In this document: one piece after another, positions 29,091-38,437 of the stretch
Position numbering within the stretch: position 1 is the stretch's first letter
Layout: each line of letters begins with the position of its first letter
Assembly: GCF_000425705.1 (NCBI RefSeq)
Contig: NZ_AUDY01000011.1
Span: forward strand, 1 to 64,000
Reading direction: 5' to 3'
Length of the DNA stretch: 64,000 nucleotides
From: Halobacillus kuroshimensis DSM 18393
GTDB taxonomy: Bacteria; Bacillota; Bacilli; Bacillales; Halobacillaceae
The notes under the pieces: model-generated
Seen by the model: only the letters and a program-made list of their open reading frames with translations
What the model was told of the DNA's origin: nothing
The model's database searches: none
Made by a program: the position numbers and the translations under genes

Positions 29091-30026
29091 TTACTTATAC
29101 AGCTTTTCATAAATCGATTGAACCACAACCAAATCAAATATGGCCGCCCCTACAGATTTGTACACGATCGTCTTTTCTTCTAAATCCTGCGGCGGATCAT
29201 TTTCGGTGATGATTTTTTCGAGGTCCCAGGAGTTCTCTAAGTCCGAACGTAAATGCCCGGCCTGGATCATGTCCCCGGATTCATGCAGGGCGGATCTGGC
29301 ATCTACAAATACTTCATCAGCGATTCTTAGTACTTGATCAGAGATTTCCTGCATGGAAGGGCGGAAGGAGCCGACGCCTACAATGAGTTTGCCTTTCCAA
29401 TCTGAATCGTGTAATTCAGGAAGTACAGGTGTGGTGGAGGTCGTAGTTGTTACGATAATGTCTGCCTCTCTGGCTAATTCTTCGACAGAGGAAACGGTAA
29501 ACGTCACTTGCGGAAAGCGGGTCTCTGCTTTTGCTTTAAACTGATGGGCTTTCTCTTCGGTGCGGTTATAAATATGTACATGTTTAATATCTCTGGCAGC
29601 GAGGGCTGATTCCAAGTGACTCCATCCTTGTGTGCCGGTTCCGATAATGCCTAACGTTTCCGCGTCTGCTTTAGCCAGGTATTTGATTCCGAGTCCTCCC
29701 AGAGCACCTGTACGCAGGGCCGTAATGGCAATGGCATCACATAAGAAAAGGGGTTCCATCGTCTTGCGGTCATTCAGAACCATCAAGCCGTGGATTGTGT
29801 CCTTTCCAGCATTTTTGTTTTCAGGAGCAACGCCTGCAAGTTTCGTTGAGTAATAGTCTTCATAGAAGGCGGGCATAAGCAAAGCCGTATTCTCCCCATC
29901 CTCTATATGCATCCGGTCCGGCGATATGAATTCGCTCTCTTTTTCGGCGTAAAAAGACTCGATGCTGTCCATCGTTTCCTTCATAGAAAAATTACTTGTA
30001 ATCTCTTCTTTTGATATGACTTTCAT
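29091..30026 (-). CDS. ornithine cyclodeaminase / mu-crystallin family protein
   Basis: A 311-residue NAD(P)-binding protein: Rossmann motif GIIGTGTQG near residue 120, RTGALGGLGIKYLA before it, and HIYNRTEEKA after the second strand. Family members include ornithine cyclodeaminase, ketimine reductases, alanine dehydrogenase and SbnB of siderophore synthesis. The frame is open upstream to 30194, but ATG 30026 has AAAGGAGGG before it. It is divergent from cntK, with the Zur box 227 bases upstream. A role in supplying or recycling a metallophore precursor is possible but unproven. Confidence 0.82.
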   Translation of the reverse strand: MKVISKEEITSNFSMKETMDSIESFYAEKESEFISPDRMHIEDGENTALLMPAFYEDYYSTKLAGVAPENKNAGKDTIHGLMVLNDRKTMEPLFLCDAIAITALRTGALGGLGIKYLAKADAETLGIIGTGTQGWSHLESALAARDIKHVHIYNRTEEKAHQFKAKAETRFPQVTFTVSSVEELAREADIIVTTTTSTTPVLPELHDSDWKGKLIVGVGSFRPSMQEISDQVLRIADEVFVDARSALHESGDMIQAGHLRSDLENSWDLEKIITENDPPQDLEEKTIVYKSVGAAIFDLVVVQSIYEKLYK

Positions 30027-30252
30027 GACTATCCCTCCTTTATGATGTACTACAGATACTATCAAATTTTTCTGAAAAAGTGAAAACACCACAAAATTAT
30101 GGTGTACGACTATAAACGTAATGAGTGAGCTTGAAATTTTCGAGTGATAACGGAAAGTCGTTGGGACACAAATAAACTGGACAAATAATTGCAATAATTT
30201 CGAATATCAATTGACAAAATGGTTGGTTATGGTAATATTTAACCGTTCATTA

Positions 30253-30273
30253 AAATCGTAATTATTACGATTT
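30253..30273. promoter_or_regulatory. Zur box of the cnt operon (perfect palindrome)
   Basis: A 21-base perfect palindrome with core TCGTAATTATTACGA flanked by AAA and TTT, matching 20 of 20 scored positions of the B. subtilis Zur consensus (AAATCGTAAT-N-ATTACGATTT, from memory). It lies 51 bases before the cntK start and in the divergent gap with the cyclodeaminase-like gene. Confidence 0.92.
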
Positions 30274-30323
30274 ACTGATATTACACTACATAATCAATCC
30301 TATTAAAAATTGAGGTCATCCGT

Positions 30324-31157
30324 ATGAAACACGAAGTTGAGTTTATGAAATTTAATCCCACGCAGAATATGACCATTTTAATAGATACTCCTTACCCGAT
30401 CGAAAAGCACAAAACAGTTTCTTCTGAGATTATGTCCTATCAAAACGTCTATGCAGAGCAAGTGGGGTTCATTGAAAAACCATTTAACACGAACGCTGAA
30501 GCTCGTTTGCAAATGGCTGGGGGGGAGTTTTGCGGGAACGCTTGTATGGCGCTTGCTTTACTCGTTTCATCCCAAAGAAATCTACTGAAAAATGGTTGTA
30601 CGAAGTTTTCCCTGGAAGTATCTGGATCTGATCGGTTAATACAATGTCAAGTAAAGCAAGATGCTCATAACTTTTATTGTAAAGTTGATATGCCTTTACC
30701 TAAGAAAATTGAGTTAAAACAGATCATTTTTGAAGGAAATGAATTGGAAATCATCATTGTAAGGTACGACGGTTTCCTACATATTATTTTTGAAACTGAT
30801 GAATTTAATGCTGAACAAAAGAAGAGAGCGCAGTCTCTAGCAGAACTCCTGGGAGCGACTTTAGAAGTTAACTTAATTGGAATACTTTTGTATAAAAGAA
30901 AAACACATGAATTGTCACCTCTTATTTATATCCCGGATCTGGATAGCAGTGTATGGGAGAGAGGGTGTGGTTCGGGGACAGCGTCTCTTGGAGCTTATCT
31001 TGCATGGAAACATAATAAGGACATTGTTTCAGAAATTAAGCAGCCAGGAGGAACGATCACCGTTGCATGCCATCATGAAGAAGGTGAACGGACGAAGCTG
31101 ACTATTGAAGGTACTGTCGACCTGGTTGCTGTAGGAAAAGCGTTTATCGATGTATAA
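30324..31157 (+). CDS. cntK: histidine racemase (DapF-fold), CntK-like
   Basis: First enzyme of staphylopine-type metallophore synthesis; CntK converts L-His to D-His. The 277-residue protein has the diaminopimelate-epimerase fold with its two catalytic cysteines: C70 in GGEFCGNAC and C215 in ERGCGSGTAS. True dapF proteins have longer substrate motifs, and the position upstream of cntL and cntM decides the call. The ATG follows TTGAGGTC. A racemase here implies D-His in the product, as in staphylopine and unlike pseudopaline-type clusters that lack it. Confidence 0.87.
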   Translation: MKHEVEFMKFNPTQNMTILIDTPYPIEKHKTVSSEIMSYQNVYAEQVGFIEKPFNTNAEARLQMAGGEFCGNACMALALLVSSQRNLLKNGCTKFSLEVSGSDRLIQCQVKQDAHNFYCKVDMPLPKKIELKQIIFEGNELEIIIVRYDGFLHIIFETDEFNAEQKKRAQSLAELLGATLEVNLIGILLYKRKTHELSPLIYIPDLDSSVWERGCGSGTASLGAYLAWKHNKDIVSEIKQPGGTITVACHHEEGERTKLTIEGTVDLVAVGKAFIDV

Positions 31158-31184
31158 CCATAATGACCTTTGGAGGTGGACGAT

Positions 31185-31979
31185 ATGTTAGAAATGAAAA
31201 CTCTTGGAGAGGATTTACAAAGTTTCAGATTGAGGTTTGATGTACTAGCCAAGGATAGTAATGACACATTGGACCATAATTCTGAATTAGAGGTGCTGCT
31301 TGATGAGTACTCAAAATTTATATTAGATGAAAAGCACAATAATTTATGGGAACAGTTAAGTTCAGCCGATTCGAATAAATATAGCCAGCTTTTATCTGAA
31401 TTAAGAAAGACATCCGCCCAATGTGTAGCCAGAATGGAGAAATATCGTGCATTAAGGTTATTGGAAGGACATGATGAAGGTTCAGGTTACTTTAACAACA
31501 TAGAGTCTTGTATTCAACAGGAATTCGGCTGCTTTGAAATCAGTTCAAACTCAAAGGTATTACTCATAGGATCCGGCTCTTTTCCGATGACTCCACTTCT
31601 GATAGCTAAGCAGACAGGAGCAGAAGTAGTTGGAATTGATATTGATGAAGAAGCTGTCAAACTGGGCCGGCGAGTTATAGAAAAATTGGGTAGTGAGTTA
31701 AATGTCAGGCTTGAACAACAATCAGTGGAGGACCTAGGTTATGTATCACAAGCGACTCACATCATATTTAGTTCTACTGTAGAAAAAAAGTATGAAATAT
31801 TAAATGAATTACATGCATTAACCAAGAATGATGTCGTGGCAGCTATGAGGTATGGGAATAAATTAAAATCATTATTCAACTATCCAATGAAGAATGTTAA
31901 TCAAACGAAGTGGCGATTAGTTGATAATACTGTTCGACCAGACCAGATATTCGACATAGCCTTGTATGAAAAAGCCTAA
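31185..31979 (+). CDS. cntL: nicotianamine-synthase-like aminobutyrate transferase, CntL-like
   Basis: Transfers the aminobutyrate part of S-adenosylmethionine to D-His in the cnt pathway. The 264-residue protein has a helical N-terminal region and a SAM-binding Rossmann fold: LLIGSGSFPMTPLLIA near residue 127, then VVGIDIDEEAVKLGR; the GSGxxPxT variant of motif I is typical of nicotianamine-synthase-like enzymes. ATG 31185 follows TGGAGGTGG; the in-frame TTG at 31170 overlaps that site. It lies between cntK and cntM. Confidence 0.87.
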   Translation: MLEMKTLGEDLQSFRLRFDVLAKDSNDTLDHNSELEVLLDEYSKFILDEKHNNLWEQLSSADSNKYSQLLSELRKTSAQCVARMEKYRALRLLEGHDEGSGYFNNIESCIQQEFGCFEISSNSKVLLIGSGSFPMTPLLIAKQTGAEVVGIDIDEEAVKLGRRVIEKLGSELNVRLEQQSVEDLGYVSQATHIIFSSTVEKKYEILNELHALTKNDVVAAMRYGNKLKSLFNYPMKNVNQTKWRLVDNTVRPDQIFDIALYEKA

Positions 31980-32003
31980 TCTATTTTTGAAAAGGAGTCA
32001 TTT

Positions 32004-33290
32004 ATGAAAGGTTTCAACAGAGTATTGATATTAGGAACTGGTCCAACTGCCATCCAGCTCGCCCTGAATTTTAAAGCGCAAATGAATAGTTATATAGGGA
32101 TTGCTGGGAGAGAATCTGTTCGATCTGAAACATTTTATTCCGATATTGAAAAGAATGATTTTCAGCTAAGGGTGAGTGTTCAAAATGAGAAACATAAAAA
32201 GATGGAAGGTGAATGTCGTATCGATCAGCTTTATAAAGGGATTGATACGGTTGAGGGGAACTGGGAAACCCTTATATTATCTGTAACGACAGATGCGTAC
32301 ATAGATGTTTTGAGGCAGGTTCATCATCATGTTCTGGAAAAAGTGAAATATATTGTTTTAGTGTCCCCTACGTTAGGTTCTAACCATTTACTCCGGAGTT
32401 ACATGAATGAACACAATTCAGACGCTGAAATCATCAGCTTTTCCACTTATTTTGGTGATACTAGATGGGTTGCAGAGCGCCCTTCTAATCATGTATTGAC
32501 TACAGCGGTTAAAGAGAAAGTATTCATTGGCTCGTCCCACTACAATTCTGATTATGTAAATAAATTATGCTTCATGTATAAAGAAATCGGACTGCAGCTG
32601 GAAGTTATGAAGTCTCCTATAGAAGCTGAGACGAGAAATATTTCTCTGTATGTTCACCCTCCATTATTTATGAATGATTTTTCGTTAGATGCGATATTTG
32701 GAGATACAGAAACTAAAAAGTACGTTTATAAAGTATACCCAGAGGGGCCGGTCACCCAATATTTAGTTCGGGAAATGTTATCTCAATGGAAAGAAATCAT
32801 GAATGTTCTTAAGAAGTTAAGAATAAATGGAATAAATCTGCTGCAATTCATGACGGATGATAATTATCCGGTCAGGCAGGAAAGTTTATCTCGTAATGAT
32901 ATCGAGAATTTCAATTCTTTTGACGACATCCACCAGGAATACTTGCTTTACATTAGGTACACTTCTTTGTTAGTGGACCCATTTTCAGAGCCTGATGCTC
33001 AAGGAAGATATTTTGATTTTTCAGCTGTCCCAATTAGAAGGGTTTTTGTGAATAAAGAAGGATATTTGGATGTTCCCAGGATGCCCAAGGAAGATTATTA
33101 CCGGATAAAAATCATACATGGAATAGCAGAACATTTGAATGTACCCTGTCCGACCATTGAAAAGTTTATAAGTAAATATGAGAGTAAGTTAAAGGATGCT
33201 GCAAACTCTCAAGACTCCCGATTATTATCTGATGCCTTTATTGTTAATAGTTTTGAGACAGATATAAAGATGATTTGCAGTGAGATATAA
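32004..33290 (+). CDS. cntM: staphylopine/opine metallophore dehydrogenase, CntM-like
   Basis: Reductively condenses the CntL product with an alpha-keto acid using NAD(P)H to finish the opine metallophore. The 428-residue protein starts with a Rossmann motif VLILGTGPTAIQLAL, followed by a long helical substrate domain as in opine dehydrogenases. Pyruvate (staphylopine) or 2-oxoglutarate cannot be chosen by eye. The ATG follows AAAGGAG, 24 bases after cntL. It completes the cntKLM synthesis module. Confidence 0.87.
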   Translation: MKGFNRVLILGTGPTAIQLALNFKAQMNSYIGIAGRESVRSETFYSDIEKNDFQLRVSVQNEKHKKMEGECRIDQLYKGIDTVEGNWETLILSVTTDAYIDVLRQVHHHVLEKVKYIVLVSPTLGSNHLLRSYMNEHNSDAEIISFSTYFGDTRWVAERPSNHVLTTAVKEKVFIGSSHYNSDYVNKLCFMYKEIGLQLEVMKSPIEAETRNISLYVHPPLFMNDFSLDAIFGDTETKKYVYKVYPEGPVTQYLVREMLSQWKEIMNVLKKLRINGINLLQFMTDDNYPVRQESLSRNDIENFNSFDDIHQEYLLYIRYTSLLVDPFSEPDAQGRYFDFSAVPIRRVFVNKEGYLDVPRMPKEDYYRIKIIHGIAEHLNVPCPTIEKFISKYESKLKDAANSQDSRLLSDAFIVNSFETDIKMICSEI

Positions 33291-33344
33291 GGACGAGCGA
33301 TCATCCGTAATTGAATAGATGAACTAAAAAGGAGTCTACTCTAT

Positions 33345-34955
33345 ATGCATTATAAAAAAATCACCCAATTAAGCTTATTATTGCTGACTATATTCACCTT
33401 AGCGGCTTGTTCTTCAGGAGATGACGCAAAGGCTGAGAATGAAAATGAAAATGAATTGACTTATGCGATGACGAAAGACATTGGTGATATGAACCCACAT
33501 TTATATACGGGTTATATGGCAGCTCAGGGAGTTGTATTTGAGACGTTGGTTGAAAATACAGAAGAGGGAATTAAACCTTCATTAGCCGAGTCGTGGGATA
33601 TATCAGAGAATGGAAAAGTGTATACGTTTACTTTAAGGGATGATGTTAAATTCCATGATGGTGAACCTTTCAATGCAGAAGCTGTAAAGAAAAATATAGA
33701 TGCTGTTCAAGAAAACGCTGAAGTCCACTCATGGATTCAGCTGTCACAAAAGATCACAGAAACAAAAGTAATTGATGAATATACTGTTGAGATTAACTTA
33801 TCAGAGGCATACTACCCTACACTTTCCGAACTATCAACAACAAGGCCGTACACTTTCTTATCGCCTAATGACTTTAAAGATGGGGGTACCAAAAACGGGG
33901 TGAACGGTTATAACGGAACTGGTCCATATATCCTTACTGAACATAAAAAAGAAGAAGCTGCTGTGTTCGAAGCGAATGAACAATATTGGAATGGAGTACC
34001 TGATGTAAAGAAGGTTACTTCGAAAGTTCTTCCCTCGGGAGAAACAACGTTTTTAGCCCTTAAAAAAGGAGAAATTAACTTCCTCTTCACTGATGACCGT
34101 GGAGCAAACAGCATCGATTATGAATCCATGGAAGCTCTTGAGGCATCTGGAGAATACCAAGTCGTGAGAAGTAAACCGATGGATACAAAGTTGATTGCGG
34201 TTAACAGCAGTAATGAAGACAGCCCGATTAGGGAAACGGCGGTACGTGAGGCAATTTGGTACGCAATAGATAGAAAGACGATCAGTGAAAGTATTCTAAA
34301 CGGTACTGAACAGCCGGCAGGCACGTTACTTTCTAAGAACATCCCCTATGCAGATGTTGATTTGAAAGAGCGCGGGTATGACCCGGAAATGGCAATGGAA
34401 TTATTGGATAAGGCTGGCTGGAAGCTGGACGAGGGATCAGGAGTGAGAACAAAAGAGGGAAATGATCTAAATGTAACTTTCTATTACGACAGCAATGCCC
34501 CTGCCCAAAAAACACAGGCGGAGTTTATACAGGATTCCCTGAAAAATATGGGCATTAACCTTGAAATTATTGGAGAAGATTCTACGTCAATCGCAGACAG
34601 AAGAAAGTCAGGAAATTATGAGCTTTTGTACACGCGTACGTGGGGGTTAGCTTATGATCCTGAAAGTACGATTTCAGCTTTTACTGATGTTTCTTACAAT
34701 CTTCATTCAACAAAAGGGATGAAGAATTCGGACGAGCTTTATAAAAAAATCGATGAAGTGATGGTGACAGTGGATAAAGAGGAACGCCAATCTTTGTATG
34801 ATGATATTCTCACAATGGTTCATGATGAAGCTGTATTTATTCCGATCACATATGGTGGTATGACAGTCGTCGCACCTGAAAATCTGGAGAACATTAATTT
34901 TAAGCAAACTCAATATGAACTCCCATTTGAAGAGATGGCATATAGAGAAAAATAA
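33345..34955 (+). CDS. cntA: metallophore-metal binding lipoprotein, CntA-like
   Basis: Extracellular solute-binding protein (SBP_bac_5, nickel/peptide family) of the importer. The 536-residue protein has a lipoprotein signal with lipobox LAAC (Cys about 22) followed by SSGDD, then LTYAMTKDIGDMNPHLYTG and FTLRDDVKFHDGEPFNAEAV. It captures the metal-loaded metallophore and delivers it to CntB/CntC. The ATG follows AAAAGGAG. A hairpin separates it from cntB and may raise its level relative to the permease genes. Confidence 0.88.
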   Translation: MHYKKITQLSLLLLTIFTLAACSSGDDAKAENENENELTYAMTKDIGDMNPHLYTGYMAAQGVVFETLVENTEEGIKPSLAESWDISENGKVYTFTLRDDVKFHDGEPFNAEAVKKNIDAVQENAEVHSWIQLSQKITETKVIDEYTVEINLSEAYYPTLSELSTTRPYTFLSPNDFKDGGTKNGVNGYNGTGPYILTEHKKEEAAVFEANEQYWNGVPDVKKVTSKVLPSGETTFLALKKGEINFLFTDDRGANSIDYESMEALEASGEYQVVRSKPMDTKLIAVNSSNEDSPIRETAVREAIWYAIDRKTISESILNGTEQPAGTLLSKNIPYADVDLKERGYDPEMAMELLDKAGWKLDEGSGVRTKEGNDLNVTFYYDSNAPAQKTQAEFIQDSLKNMGINLEIIGEDSTSIADRRKSGNYELLYTRTWGLAYDPESTISAFTDVSYNLHSTKGMKNSDELYKKIDEVMVTVDKEERQSLYDDILTMVHDEAVFIPITYGGMTVVAPENLENINFKQTQYELPFEEMAYREK

Positions 34956-34975
34956 AAAGGAGCATGCTCCTTTTT
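34954..34975 (+). terminator. palindromic hairpin between cntA and cntB
   Basis: AAAAAGGAGCATGCTCCTTTTT, here cited as AAAAAGGAGC / GCTCCTTTTT around AT, immediately at the cntA stop with a T-rich tail. It could be a partial terminator or a 3'-end stabiliser giving more CntA than permease; the genes beyond it are clearly the same system. Confidence 0.65.
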
Positions 34976-35037
34976 ATTTTTTCTATTATTGGAATGCGAT
35001 ATGAAGTTGAAACTATCACAGTGAGAAGGAGGACCCA

Positions 35038-35970
35038 ATGGCGTTATATACAATAAGGCGGCTGGCAGCTGTATTCCCGATTTTAATTATTATTTCTTTC
35101 TTAACTTTTTTTTTAATCAATCTTTCACCTTTCAATCCTGCTGAAATCCTTTTACAGGCAAGAGGAATCCCCGTTATAACCGACGATTTAATCTTGCAGA
35201 CGGAAGAAGAATTAGGGTTGAATGATCCTTTTATTGTCCAGTATTTTAATTGGCTGATGGATTGTTTTCAATTAAATTTTGGAACATCTTATGTTACAGG
35301 AGAACCAGTATGGAATGAAATTAAACCCGCTTTCATAAATACATTAAAATTAACAGTGCTTTCATCCTTCATCATAGTTGGCTTATCGATTCTTTTAGGA
35401 GTTATCTGTGCCATTAATGAAGGAAAGTTCATTGATAAATCGGTAAGATCCATGTCCTTTGTACTGATTGGAATGCCATCATATTGGTTGGCTTCCTTAA
35501 TGATTTGGTACTTTTCAGTAGAATTAGATTTACTGCCCACAAGCGGCATGTCCTCTGCTGAAAGTTATATTCTCCCAGTAAGCATCATTACGGTAAGTTA
35601 CGTTGGAATCTATTTTAGAGTGATTAGAACATCTATGCTGAGTAATTTAAATGAAGACTATGTATTCTATGGACGTGCAAGTGGTTTACCTGAAAAGAAA
35701 ATAACCTTACACCTGTTGAGGAATTCTCTCCAAGTATCCATTTCAGTTTTTTGTATGGGAATTCCTACAATATTAGGAGGGACTGTTGTGATTGAAAATA
35801 TATTTGCATGGCCAGGTTTAGGAAGTTTGAGTGTCGATTCCATTCTTAAAAGAGATTTCCCTATTATACAAACGTATGTTTTACTGCTTGGCGCATCTTT
35901 TGTAGTATTTAATACTCTATCTGACTTGATAAATATGACTTTGAATCCCAAATTGAGGAAAGGATTTTAA
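35038..35970 (+). CDS. cntB: metallophore ABC transporter permease, CntB-like
   Basis: DppB/NikB-type permease of 310 residues with the typical N-terminal helix (RRLAAVFPILIIISFLTFF), a long external loop and about six membrane segments, with the EAA-like GRASGLPEKKITLHLLRNSL loop that contacts the ATPases. Start ATG after GAAGGAGG. Its stop codon directly abuts the cntC start, so translation is coupled. Confidence 0.88.
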   Translation: MALYTIRRLAAVFPILIIISFLTFFLINLSPFNPAEILLQARGIPVITDDLILQTEEELGLNDPFIVQYFNWLMDCFQLNFGTSYVTGEPVWNEIKPAFINTLKLTVLSSFIIVGLSILLGVICAINEGKFIDKSVRSMSFVLIGMPSYWLASLMIWYFSVELDLLPTSGMSSAESYILPVSIITVSYVGIYFRVIRTSMLSNLNEDYVFYGRASGLPEKKITLHLLRNSLQVSISVFCMGIPTILGGTVVIENIFAWPGLGSLSVDSILKRDFPIIQTYVLLLGASFVVFNTLSDLINMTLNPKLRKGF

Positions 35971-36831
35971 ATGAGGTTTTTAAAAAGCTTATTTAAGGAT
36001 AAATTAGCTGCCAGTTCTTTAGTTGTTATTTTGGCAGTTATCATAATTGGTGTCTTTGCACCCGTATTCGCTCCTCATGACCCTCTTGAAGTAAACATAA
36101 GTAAGAAATACGCTGGATCATCATGGGAATACTTACTCGGTACGGATCAGCTTGGTCGCTGTGTGTTATCGAGGTTAATTTATGGGATTCGTCCAAGCAT
36201 ATTGTGGGTGATGGCGGCATTGATGCTTTCTGTTTTAATTGGAGCAGTACTAGGCTTTATTGCCGGCTATTTTAAAGGTAAAGTTGATGCTTTAATTATG
36301 AGAGTGTGTGACATCATGCTTTCTTTTCCAGGCTATGTAATGCCTATCGCATTTGTTGGTATCTTTGGCGTAGGTCTTGAGAATATATTGATCGCCTTTA
36401 TCATTATGAAATGGGCATGGTTCACAAGAGTCATTCGAACATCTGTTATGCAGTATACGGAGCTTGAATACATACAATTTGCAAAAGCTGCAGGGGTCAA
36501 TCATTTTAAAATCATCCGCAGGCATCTTATACCTGTTACGTTGGCGGATATTGCTGTTATATCCAGCAGTTCTGTTTGTTCAATGATTCTTCAAATATCT
36601 GGATTCTCCTTTCTTGGTCTGGGAGTACAGGCCCCGGCTCCGGAATGGGGCATGATGCTGAATGAAGCAAGAAGTGTCATGTTTACCAGACCTGAATTAA
36701 TGCTTGCCCCTGGAATTGCAATTATTACTGTTGTTTTTGCTTTTAATTTTTTGTCTGATTCTCTGCAAACTATATTTGATCCAAAGTTAATGAAATCGAA
36801 AAAAATAAGAACAGAAAAAGTAGAGGCATGA
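35971..36831 (+). CDS. cntC: metallophore ABC transporter permease, CntC-like
   Basis: DppC/NikC-type permease of 286 residues: N-terminal helix, the LLGTDQLGRCVLSRLIYG segment typical of the family, five further helices and the EAA-type loop FAKAAGVNHFKIIRRHLIP. It pairs with CntB to form the channel. Coupled to cntB (no gap) and four bases before cntD. Confidence 0.88.
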   Translation: MRFLKSLFKDKLAASSLVVILAVIIIGVFAPVFAPHDPLEVNISKKYAGSSWEYLLGTDQLGRCVLSRLIYGIRPSILWVMAALMLSVLIGAVLGFIAGYFKGKVDALIMRVCDIMLSFPGYVMPIAFVGIFGVGLENILIAFIIMKWAWFTRVIRTSVMQYTELEYIQFAKAAGVNHFKIIRRHLIPVTLADIAVISSSSVCSMILQISGFSFLGLGVQAPAPEWGMMLNEARSVMFTRPELMLAPGIAIITVVFAFNFLSDSLQTIFDPKLMKSKKIRTEKVEA

Positions 36832-36835
36832 ACGT

Positions 36836-37645
36836 ATGAACCTATTAGAAGTTCGAGCATTAAAAGTATGGAATAAAAACGACAATGTATCTATTGTACA
36901 AGACAGTTCGTTTGAGTTAAAAGAAGGAAGCTGCTTAGCGATCGTAGGAGAAAGTGGAAGTGGGAAATCGGTGACGTGTCAGGCTATAACGAGGCTGAAT
37001 AAACCGTCTCTTCAACAATCTGGAGAAATATTGTTTAAAGGAGAAGATTTAACACATTTATCAAATAAAGTGATGAGAAAAAGAAGAGGGAAAAATATAT
37101 GTATGATCATTCAAAATGGAATGAGCGCATTTGATCCGACGTGCGTAGTCGGCGTCCATTTGAGAGAAACCATCAACGAGCATTTTGACTGGAGCAAAGG
37201 CAAAGTAGAGGATAGATTATTAGAAGCAATGAGGAGCGTCATGCTAAAGCACCCGGCTGAGATATTAAAAAAATATCCTCACCAATTATCCGGGGGGATG
37301 CTTCAAAGAATTATGATTGCTTTAAGTATTGTGTTGGAGCCGGACATTATTATCGCAGATGAGCCTACAACGGCGCTTGATACAGTCTCGCAATATGAGG
37401 TGATTGAGCAGTTCATCAAGTTGAGGCAGAATGTGGGCTGCTCTATGATTTTTGTATCTCATGATTTAGGGGTTGTAAGACGGATAGCAGATGAGGTTTT
37501 AGTAATGAAGGATGGAGCGATTGTTGAGAGAGGAAGAAATGAAGACATTTTTGAAAACCCACAACATGAATACACAAAGTATTTGATTTCTACCCGGCGT
37601 TCTCTAAATGATCACTTTAGAAGAATTATGAAGGAGGAACTGTAG
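36836..37645 (+). CDS. cntD: metallophore ABC transporter ATP-binding protein, CntD-like
   Basis: OppD/NikD-type ATPase of 269 residues: Walker A GESGSGKS, Q-loop IQNGMSAFDPT, signature QLSGGMLQR, Walker B IIIADEPTTALD and switch His FVSHDLG. It powers uptake with CntF. Its stop is adjacent to the GTG start of cntF. Confidence 0.9.
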   Translation: MNLLEVRALKVWNKNDNVSIVQDSSFELKEGSCLAIVGESGSGKSVTCQAITRLNKPSLQQSGEILFKGEDLTHLSNKVMRKRRGKNICMIIQNGMSAFDPTCVVGVHLRETINEHFDWSKGKVEDRLLEAMRSVMLKHPAEILKKYPHQLSGGMLQRIMIALSIVLEPDIIIADEPTTALDTVSQYEVIEQFIKLRQNVGCSMIFVSHDLGVVRRIADEVLVMKDGAIVERGRNEDIFENPQHEYTKYLISTRRSLNDHFRRIMKEEL

Positions 37646-38392
37646 GTGTTACAGGTTAAACGAGTAGAAAAAAGTTATGCGAAAGGAGGAATATTCTCCA
37701 AGGAAAGACAACAGGTCCTAAACCGTGTCACTTTTGACTGTAGAGAAGGCGAGTGTCTTGGAATTATAGGAGAAAGCGGCAGTGGAAAGTCGACCTTGGG
37801 ACGCTTAATTTTGGGAATCGAAAAACCTGATAGCGGTTCTGTTTTATTCGATGGGAAGAAATTGAAGAAGAGTCTGTCGAAGTCTGGGATTATTAGTGTA
37901 GTATTTCAAAACTACAAATCTTCCATTAACCCGTTTTTTACAGTTCAACAAGCGATTATGGAACCTATGGAGATTACCAGCAGAAATACAATGGAAAGCA
38001 GAAAAAAGGTTGTATGGCTGTTGAATCAAGTTGGTTTACCTTCCTCTTACTTAAATAAATATCCTCATGAATTATCGGGCGGAGAGGTTCAAAGAGTTTG
38101 CATTGCGAGAGCGATTTCCACTGAACCCAAATGTATCATCTTAGACGAGGCCATCAGTTCATTGGATGTATCTATTCAAACACAGATTCTGGAACTACTG
38201 AAGCGTCTGAAAGACACTCATAACATAAGTTATCTGTTTATCACGCATGATATCCAGTCAGCTGCGTATATTTGCGACAGAATTATTATATTCAAAAATG
38301 GTCAAATAGAGGAAATCGTAAAAACTGAGAATCTGAAAAATACACAGTCTGCATACGCAAAGCAGCTCTTGAAGTCGTTAATGATTTATTGA
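37646..38392 (+). CDS. cntF: metallophore ABC transporter ATP-binding protein, CntF-like
   Basis: OppF/NikE-type ATPase of 248 residues: Walker A GESGSGKST, signature ELSGGEVQR, Walker B IILDEAISSLD and FITHDIQ. GTG start directly after the cntD stop, with GAAGGAGGAAC before it. The second NBD of the importer. The Walker B aspartate-glutamate pair is followed by AISS rather than the common PTxA, a mild deviation. Confidence 0.9.
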   Translation: MLQVKRVEKSYAKGGIFSKERQQVLNRVTFDCREGECLGIIGESGSGKSTLGRLILGIEKPDSGSVLFDGKKLKKSLSKSGIISVVFQNYKSSINPFFTVQQAIMEPMEITSRNTMESRKKVVWLLNQVGLPSSYLNKYPHELSGGEVQRVCIARAISTEPKCIILDEAISSLDVSIQTQILELLKRLKDTHNISYLFITHDIQSAAYICDRIIIFKNGQIEEIVKTENLKNTQSAYAKQLLKSLMIY

Positions 38393-38437
38393 TGAAAGAA
38401 AAAGGTGAAATTCAATGTGTCTGGAGGGATATGAATC

